46,998 nucleotides of DNA from Devosia sp. (GTDB lineage: Bacteria > Pseudomonadota > Alphaproteobacteria > Rhizobiales > Devosiaceae), in NCBI GenBank assembly GCA_028290245.1, contig JAQGKG010000164.1, positions 1 through 46,998 on the forward strand, read 5' to 3'. Position 1 is the stretch's first letter; the number at the start of each line of letters is the position of its first letter. Made by a program: the position numbers and the translations under genes. The notes beneath the pieces were generated by a model. That model saw only the letters and a program-made list of their open reading frames with translations, did no database searches and was not told where the DNA came from. Below are positions 42,189 to 46,998 of this stretch, one piece after another.

Positions 42189-42263
42189 ATCTAGGGTCCG
42201 GCGTGGTCAACTTCCACTCGGCGGGCTGCCGCGATGCGATATTAGCCAGTCCCATTCCAATCC

Positions 42264-42340
42264 ATCTAGACACCGTAAAGATAATTATTGACTCCCGTTT
42301 GGAAAGCGCGCCATGTCATGATCTAGACAACGTAAAGATA
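42264..42340. promoter_or_regulatory. Pair of 20-bp direct repeats upstream of the reductase gene
   Basis: ATCTAGACACCGTAAAGATA (42264-42283) and ATCTAGACAACGTAAAGATA (42321-42340) differ at one base; the starts are 57 bp apart. TTGACT (42288-42293) between them could be a -35 box. The second copy ends 10 bp before ATG 42351. Probable operators of a local regulator; the sub-words AGACAAC and CGTAAAG also occur in the MarR/hydrolase gap. Confidence 0.55.
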
Positions 42341-42350
42341 GGTCCTGAAA

Positions 42351-43236
42351 ATGAACTCTTTCAACGGAAAACTTCGGATTGCCATCTTGAGTGTTGGCAA
42401 AATCGGCAGCACTTTCGCGTTTCAACTCGCCAAGGTCGGCGGTCACGACGTGACCGTCATCGCGCGGCCGGGCTCTACCCGCCTGGCGCAGCTGCAACGT
42501 GACGGCGCTATCGTTGACGCCAAGGGAGAACGCGCCAATGTCCATGTCGCCGAGTCCTTGGACGAGCAGGTGGCGTACGATCTGGTGATCGTCACCCTGC
42601 TTGCCCATCAGGTGGAAAGCCTGTTGCCGGCTCTGCAGCGCAGCAAAGTGCATCCAGTTCATGTTCAATACATTTGATCCTGAGCGGCTGCAGCAGGCTA
42701 TTGGCGTAGATCGCAGCGCTTTCGGCATGCCTTTCGTTCAGGCGATGTTGAGCGAAGATGGACGGCTAACCAGCACCATCGGCGCTGGCGGCCAGAAGAC
42801 GCTCGTGGGACAGCAACGGTGGGTCGATGTCTTCAATGACGCCGGATTGCCAGCAGCGCTGGAGCCCAACATGCCGCTTTGGCTGCTCAGCCACGCGCCG
42901 CTCTGCGTGGCCTTCGAAGGGGTGTCGATTGCCGGCATGCGGCGCGGCTACGGAGCGTCCTGGGGCGAGGCCATGGTTTTGGCCAAGGGGGTTCATGCCA
43001 GTTTTGATCTGATCGAACAGCTTGGCTACCCGGTGTATCCCAAGGCCAAGCAGCGCATGGCAAAGGCACCCATGACAGTGATGGCCGCAACGCTTTGGTT
43101 CATGTCGCGCATCCGCTCGTTCCGCGAATTGCTGGCGACTGGCAAGGCCGAATGCTGTGCCCTGATCGACACCATCACAGCCGCCGCACCTTCGGCGCCG
43201 GGCATCGCCAAGATTAAAGCCATGCGGCCATTGTAG
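42351..43236 (+). pseudogene. Ketopantoate-reductase-family protein (ApbA/PanE-like), frameshifted
   Basis: The first frame (42351-42677) encodes the Rossmann part: IAILSVGKIGSTFAFQLAKV, then AYDLVIVTLLAHQVESLLPA. The rest continues in the +1 frame to 43236: AAKCIQFMFNTFDPERL, MPLWLLSHAPLCVAFEGVSI and a helical C-terminus. Read together they give one continuous protein of about 295 residues, so a single-base shift near 42635-42656 breaks the gene. It is either a recent pseudogene or a sequencing/assembly error; the downstream half could start at ATG 42661 but has no ribosome-binding site. The usual GxGxxG glycine loop reads SVGKIGS. Confidence 0.75.
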
Positions 43237-43261
43237 GTGCGGCGAACATTGGGAGAGTGCT

Positions 43262-43681
43262 ATGTCCATCGTTAGTGTCACCCGTTTCCGGGTTCGCAAG
43301 CTGCGTTATGTTCCGCTGTTCCTGTTCTATGCCAGCAGGTCAATGTCGCAAATCCGGAAGTCCGAAGGTTACGTAACAGGCTCGATCGCGCGAGACGCCG
43401 ATTCCGCGTTCTGGACCATGACGGTCTGGCAGAGCGAACAGGCGATGATCGACTATGTCACAGGCGGCGCCCACCGCGGAGCCATGCCGCTCCTTCGGGA
43501 CTGGGGCATAGAAGCCAGCGTTATCCGCTGGCAGCAAGATGGTCTGGCGCTGCCCGCATGGTCGGAAGCGAAACACCGGATGCGCGAACACGGCCGGGCC
43601 TCCAAGCTGCGACACCCGGGCGCGGGCCACGCTGACCTCAGCTATGCCGAGTCCCCTAAAGTTTTCTCGAGCCGGATTTGA
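43262..43681 (+). CDS. DUF3291/antibiotic-monooxygenase-like small protein
   Basis: 139 residues. A ferredoxin-like alpha/beta pattern: VSVTRFRVRKLRYVPLFLFY, then GYVTGSIARDADSAFWTMTV, WQSEQAMIDYVTGGAHRGAM and a C-terminal helix. The 'fwTmTvWqs...m..yv..gaHr.aM' block is the typical signature of DUF3291/ABM-like proteins. It lies 25 bp after the reductase, in the same direction. Function unknown; some relatives oxidise small aromatic compounds. Confidence 0.75.
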   Translation: MSIVSVTRFRVRKLRYVPLFLFYASRSMSQIRKSEGYVTGSIARDADSAFWTMTVWQSEQAMIDYVTGGAHRGAMPLLRDWGIEASVIRWQQDGLALPAWSEAKHRMREHGRASKLRHPGAGHADLSYAESPKVFSSRI

Positions 43682-43733
43682 GATCCATGTGCACGGCTGG
43701 TCATCGTAAGTCTTGTCACTATAAGGGTTTGCA

Positions 43734-44336
43734 ATGACCCAGACTTACCATCATGGCGCGCTGCGCGAGGCGTTGATCGTCGCAGCCGAGACGATCCTGG
43801 AGCGCGACGGCATTGCCGCGCTAACACTCCGCGCTGCAGCGAGGGAGGCCGGCGTATCCCATGCGGCGCCGTCGCATCACTTCGGCAGCCTGTCGGGCCT
43901 GCTCAGCGAATTGGCCGCATCCGGCTTCGTGCGACTGCGCCAGCATCTTGTCGATGCGGTCGGTGTTGCCGGACCCGACCGGTACATGGCCGGACTGAGC
44001 CGTGGCTACGTCGCCTTCGCACGCTCCTCGCCCGGGCTGTTTCGGTTGATGTTTCGCTCCGAACAGCTGGACTGGTCAAATCCGGTTCTGTCAGCCGCCG
44101 GTGGAGCAACCTTTACAATGCTGCTTCCACCATCCAGTGGGGACGGGACCGATAAGGCTTCCCCAACCCTCTCCCTGCTAGGCAATGCCATGGCGCATTG
44201 GTCCATGGTGCATGGCTTGGCAACGCTGCTCATCGATGGACGGCTCAGCGCTGTCGCAAACGAGATGTCGCGCGGGCTGAGTGTCGAGGATTTGGTTAAG
44301 GAAATCCTACGCAGCGGCGTACCGCCTGCTCACTAA
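43734..44336 (+). CDS. TetR-family transcriptional regulator (WHG-type C-terminus)
   Basis: 200 residues. Start YHHGALREALIVAAETILER and helix-turn-helix LRAAAREAGVSHAAPSHHFG, the usual pattern of TetR proteins with a WHG domain; the C-terminal block contains MVHGLATLLIDGRL. AAGGG precedes ATG 43734 by 6 nt. It may control its neighbours (reductase, DUF3291, SMP-30-like gene). Confidence 0.92.
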   Translation: MTQTYHHGALREALIVAAETILERDGIAALTLRAAAREAGVSHAAPSHHFGSLSGLLSELAASGFVRLRQHLVDAVGVAGPDRYMAGLSRGYVAFARSSPGLFRLMFRSEQLDWSNPVLSAAGGATFTMLLPPSSGDGTDKASPTLSLLGNAMAHWSMVHGLATLLIDGRLSAVANEMSRGLSVEDLVKEILRSGVPPAH

Positions 44337-44492
44337 AGCGCTGGTGGATGGCTGGTTCTCATGGCGCTCATTAGCCGCGGGGCAAGAGCGGCAGGTATCG
44401 AAGCTGTCGATTGGTCCTATCGCGGATCGGAATTTCCGCAGTGTGCTCGCAAGCCCTAGATCACCGTCATCGATGATCGAAAGGAACACCAA

Positions 44493-45440
44493 ATGATCCG
44501 TCACACTCTTCTAGCCAGCGTCGCCACCGCCGTCCTGCTCACCCTTGCCGCTCCCGCTTTCGCACAGGACATCGCCTTCAGCTCGGACCAGTCCTATCCC
44601 GAGAGCTTCACCTACTCGGCCAAGCAGGACATCTTCTTGCTCGGCTCGGTGACCCAGGGCCTCGTCGCCAAGCTGGACAAGGCCGGCACTTACACCTCGT
44701 TCATCTCCGACAACCGGCTGGTCTCGACGGTCGGCCTGCTGGTCGATGACGCCACTAACACGCTGTGGGTCACCAATTCGGATCCCGGCGCCGGCGCACG
44801 CACGGCAGCGACAACTCAAGGCACGCTGGCGGCCATTGCCACCTATGATGCAACGACAGGTGCGCCAAAGGCCTACTACGATCTGGGCGGCCTCAGCGAA
44901 GGCACCCATTTTGCCAATGACATCGCCCTCGACAGCGCCGGCAATGCCTATGTCACCGACAGTTTCGCGCCGGTGATCTACAAGATCGATACCAACGGCA
45001 AGGCCTCGATCTTTGCCCAGAGCCCGCTGTTCCTGGCTGGCGATGGCTTCAACCTCAACGGCATCGCCTGGCATCAGGACGGCTACCTGCTGGTCAGCAA
45101 GTACAACAGCGGTGACCTGTTCAAGGTCAGCATAACCGATCCAACCGACATCCAGCCGGTCAAGCTACCCGAGGCGTTGGTCGGCGCCGATGGTATTCAC
45201 CTGATCGATGCCGAGCATCTGCTGGTAGCGCAGAACCTGGCGGCAAACCGCACGGTCGAACTGATCTCGACCGACGGCTGGCAGTCGGCCACCATCACGC
45301 GTGAAGAGGCCAGCGAACTGTCGATGCCGACCGCCGCCGTGAGTGTGGGGGATGACGTCTATGTCCTCAACTCCCGCCTCGACACGCTATTCGACCCCAA
45401 TGCGGCCAAGGTCGGCGACTATCTGCTGCAGCAATTCTAG
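44493..45440 (+). CDS. Exported SMP-30/gluconolactonase-like beta-propeller protein
   Basis: 315 residues. A cleavable signal peptide (HTLLASVATAVLLTLAAPAFAQ) and a six-bladed beta-propeller: blades include GLLVDDATNTLWVTNSD, ANDIALDSAGNAYVTDSFAP and LNGIAWHQDGYLLVSKYNSG, a pattern typical of SMP-30/gluconolactonase-like proteins. The enzymatic acid residues are not certain, so lactonase activity is not claimed. Periplasmic. The upstream 156 bp hold no clear gene. AAAGGAAC precedes ATG 44493. Confidence 0.85.
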   Translation: MIRHTLLASVATAVLLTLAAPAFAQDIAFSSDQSYPESFTYSAKQDIFLLGSVTQGLVAKLDKAGTYTSFISDNRLVSTVGLLVDDATNTLWVTNSDPGAGARTAATTQGTLAAIATYDATTGAPKAYYDLGGLSEGTHFANDIALDSAGNAYVTDSFAPVIYKIDTNGKASIFAQSPLFLAGDGFNLNGIAWHQDGYLLVSKYNSGDLFKVSITDPTDIQPVKLPEALVGADGIHLIDAEHLLVAQNLAANRTVELISTDGWQSATITREEASELSMPTAAVSVGDDVYVLNSRLDTLFDPNAAKVGDYLLQQF

Positions 45441-45447
45441 CCAAACC

Positions 45448-45474
45448 AGAGGCCGGGCACATCGTCCGGCCTCT
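45448..45474. terminator. Bidirectional terminator between convergent genes
   Basis: A perfect 9-bp stem, AGAGGCCGG (45448-45456) and CCGGCCTCT (45466-45474), with a 9-nt loop. T-rich flanks are short on both sides (TTAGCTT; GGTTTGG on the other strand). It overlaps the stop codon of the LysR gene. Confidence 0.7.
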
Positions 45475-46415
45475 TAGCTTGCCTGCTGTCCAGTCCGTGC
45501 ACTTTGCAGCACCTGCTTGCGCAACCAGGCGTGGGCCGCATCGGCGCTCATGCGGGAATGCCAGAACAGGTTCATTTCGAATGGCGCCAGCTCGACCGGG
45601 GATTCGATCAGATCGAGCACTTGGTCAAAACGCTGCAGGAACCGGCGCGGCAGTGTGCAGATCAGGTCGGTGCTGCCAAGGATCAGCGGCGCCAATGCAT
45701 AGCTCTGCACCGAGACGCTGACCTGTCGGGTACGCCCCAATTCGCCCAGGACTGTATCGATCATTCCCGCAAAGTGACCGCCGCTGGTGGAAATCAGCAG
45801 ATGTTCGAGGTTGCAGAACTCGTCCAGCGTCATGGGTCCCTTGCCTCTCGGATGGCCGCGCCGTTGCGCCGTAACGAACTCTTCCTGGAACAGCTTTCGC
45901 GCCATCAGCCCCAGCGCGCCATCCTCCGCCACGCTGATAAAAACGTCGATTTCACCCTGTTCGAGGGCCTCCGAAATGCGGGCCTTGTCGGGCGTGGTGA
46001 AAGCGACTTTGACATTTGGCGCCGCCGACTTCAGCAGCGGGATCAGGTCCGGCGCCAGGATCGACACCGGATTGTCGGTCGCTGCAATGCGAAACACCCG
46101 CTTGCTGGTTGCTGGGTCAAACACTTTTGCCGTGCCGATGAAGTCGCTCAATTGTTCCAGCAGCCGAACCAGCTCAGGCTGCAGCGCCAGCGCGTGTGGC
46201 GACGCGACCATGCCCCGGCCCGAAGTTGAGGGAATGAACAGCGGATCACCCAGCAACTGCCGCAACCGCGTCAAACGGGCCGACAGCGCCGATTGCGTGA
46301 TGTTCAGCCGGTTCACGGCATGCGTGACGTTCTTGTCCTTGAGCAGGGCATCGAAGGTTAGCAGCAATCCCACGTCGAATTCAGCCAGCACGTGGTTCAA
46401 TTTGGGTCCCATCAT
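45474..46415 (-). CDS. LysR-family transcriptional regulator (NodD/LinR-like)
   Basis: 313 residues. N-terminal helix-turn-helix VTHAVNRLNITQSALSARLT followed by LRQLLGDPLFIPSTSGRGM, then a substrate-binding domain. The start VGLLLTFDALLKDKNVTHA resembles the NodD/LinR subgroup. A second in-frame ATG at 46412 is possible. It converges with the SMP-30-like gene, so its target could be elsewhere. Confidence 0.92.
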   Translation of the reverse strand: MMGPKLNHVLAEFDVGLLLTFDALLKDKNVTHAVNRLNITQSALSARLTRLRQLLGDPLFIPSTSGRGMVASPHALALQPELVRLLEQLSDFIGTAKVFDPATSKRVFRIAATDNPVSILAPDLIPLLKSAAPNVKVAFTTPDKARISEALEQGEIDVFISVAEDGALGLMARKLFQEEFVTAQRRGHPRGKGPMTLDEFCNLEHLLISTSGGHFAGMIDTVLGELGRTRQVSVSVQSYALAPLILGSTDLICTLPRRFLQRFDQVLDLIESPVELAPFEMNLFWHSRMSADAAHAWLRKQVLQSARTGQQAS

Positions 46416-46439
46416 CTTGATGCTCGAACTGCCGCAGCC

Positions 46440-46998
46440 TCACACCCGCAGCAGATCACTCAAAGCGCTGGAGAGGAAGTCGGCGACGCGCCGGATGCGG
46501 GCATTGCTGCGCACCTCTTCGCTCATCACCAGCCAGACTGGCAGGGCGCCGAGTTTCAATCCGCCATCCACCTGTTCGAGGTCCGGATGGCGTTTGGCGA
46601 GGACCACCTGACCGACGCCAATGCCAGCGCCGGCCAGCATGAGGTTCCAGGTTAGCAGGCCATCATCGGTTCGGAACGAAAACTCATCGCGGGTCAAATG
46701 GATGTCGTATCCGGCGAAGGCGCGGATCAGGAACTCGCCTCTATCGAGCCCGATGAGATCGTGGTTTCGGAGATCGTCTTTGGAAGCGACGCGGCCGCGG
46801 CGGTCGAAATAGTCCCGCGTCGCAAACAGGCCGATCGGCGTGTCTCCCAGTTTTCGGGCGATGAGGGCGTTCTGGGTTGGGTCGGCCATGCGAATGGCAA
46901 TGTCGGCGTCTCGACGCAGCAGGTTCTGGTTTGCGTCCGATGCGACAATCTCGATCTGGATGCTCGGCTCCGCCTGCCGCAAAGCCGACAGAAGCGGA
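46440..46998 (-). CDS. LysR-family regulator, C-terminal part (N-terminus beyond the window)
   Basis: The frame is open from the window edge to TGA at 46442-46440; 185 residues are visible. They are the effector-binding domain (EIVASDANQNLLRRDADIAI, then LVMSEEVRSNARIRRVADFL), of the CrgA-like LysR type that prefers 'RRD-DIAIR'. The helix-turn-helix is missing only because of the cut. It ends 24 bp before the other LysR gene, same strand. Confidence 0.88.
   Translation of the reverse strand, partial: PLLSALRQAEPSIQIEIVASDANQNLLRRDADIAIRMADPTQNALIARKLGDTPIGLFATRDYFDRRGRVASKDDLRNHDLIGLDRGEFLIRAFAGYDIHLTRDEFSFRTDDGLLTWNLMLAGAGIGVGQVVLAKRHPDLEQVDGGLKLGALPVWLVMSEEVRSNARIRRVADFLSSALSDLLRV

Noticed and set aside
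1..46998. tRNA, rRNA, CRISPR arrays, insertion sequences or prophage genes
   Set aside because: I looked for conserved arms, repeats, transposase and phage motifs and found none.

Overview
The window looks like chromosomal DNA from an alphaproteobacterium of the order Hyphomicrobiales, most like a Devosia-type bacterium. This is inference from gene content: C4-pathway 5-aminolevulinate synthase, class I lysyl-tRNA synthetase, a SAM-II riboswitch before metZ, a double-domain dCTP deaminase, the PdeM/DEXH-helicase pair, a PodJ-like polar protein and a TSUP/TIGR02186 pair. The DNA is GC-rich and gene-dense. I see no rRNA, tRNA, CRISPR array or insertion sequence.

Region 1 (0.6-12.2 kb) is one tightly packed chemotaxis operon on the + strand: STAS protein, CheY, CheA, CheW, two transmembrane receptors with almost identical signalling halves, a second CheW, CheR, CheB, and a 579-residue soluble protein that combines degenerate receptor-tip segments with a CheZ-like D-x-T-x-Q motif and an acidic-aromatic C-terminus. 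Most junctions are 4-bp stop/start overlaps. The upstream ~560-bp gap holds a terminator and seven GANTC (CcrM-type) sites within 83 bp.

Region 2 (12.2-21.2 kb) is metabolic and housekeeping: dcd; metZ under a SAM-II riboswitch with a following terminator; a periplasmic solute-binding protein whose 5' end abuts a palindromic repeat; a TerB-like protein; lysK; a GFA-family protein; a LexA/S24-type autocleaving repressor; a DUF952 protein overlapping pyrD; and an orphan NarL-type regulator.

Region 3 (21.2-39.8 kb) is cell-envelope, repair and signalling: a 1191-residue PodJ-like protein with a CtrA-like box upstream, a TSUP transporter with its TIGR02186 partner, pdeM and the ligase-associated helicase, a P-loop kinase, a soluble PAS hybrid histidine kinase, mscL, a FixJ-type regulator that has lost its phosphoacceptor Asp, a membrane PQQ-dependent dehydrogenase (gcd), a YCII-family protein, hemA with an Fnr/FixK-like box, and an OmpA-family lipoprotein.

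Region 4 (39.8-47 kb) is more accessory: two small unknown genes, a MarR/alpha-beta-hydrolase divergent pair, a frameshifted ketopantoate-reductase-family gene, a DUF3291-like protein, a TetR regulator, an exported SMP-30-like protein and two LysR regulators (the second cut by the window end).

Four convergent gene pairs share a single CTAG tetranucleotide as both stop codons. The most interesting candidates for new biology are the CheZ/receptor hybrid closing the chemotaxis operon, the predicted SAM-II antiterminator, and the GANTC cluster in front of the chemotaxis operon.
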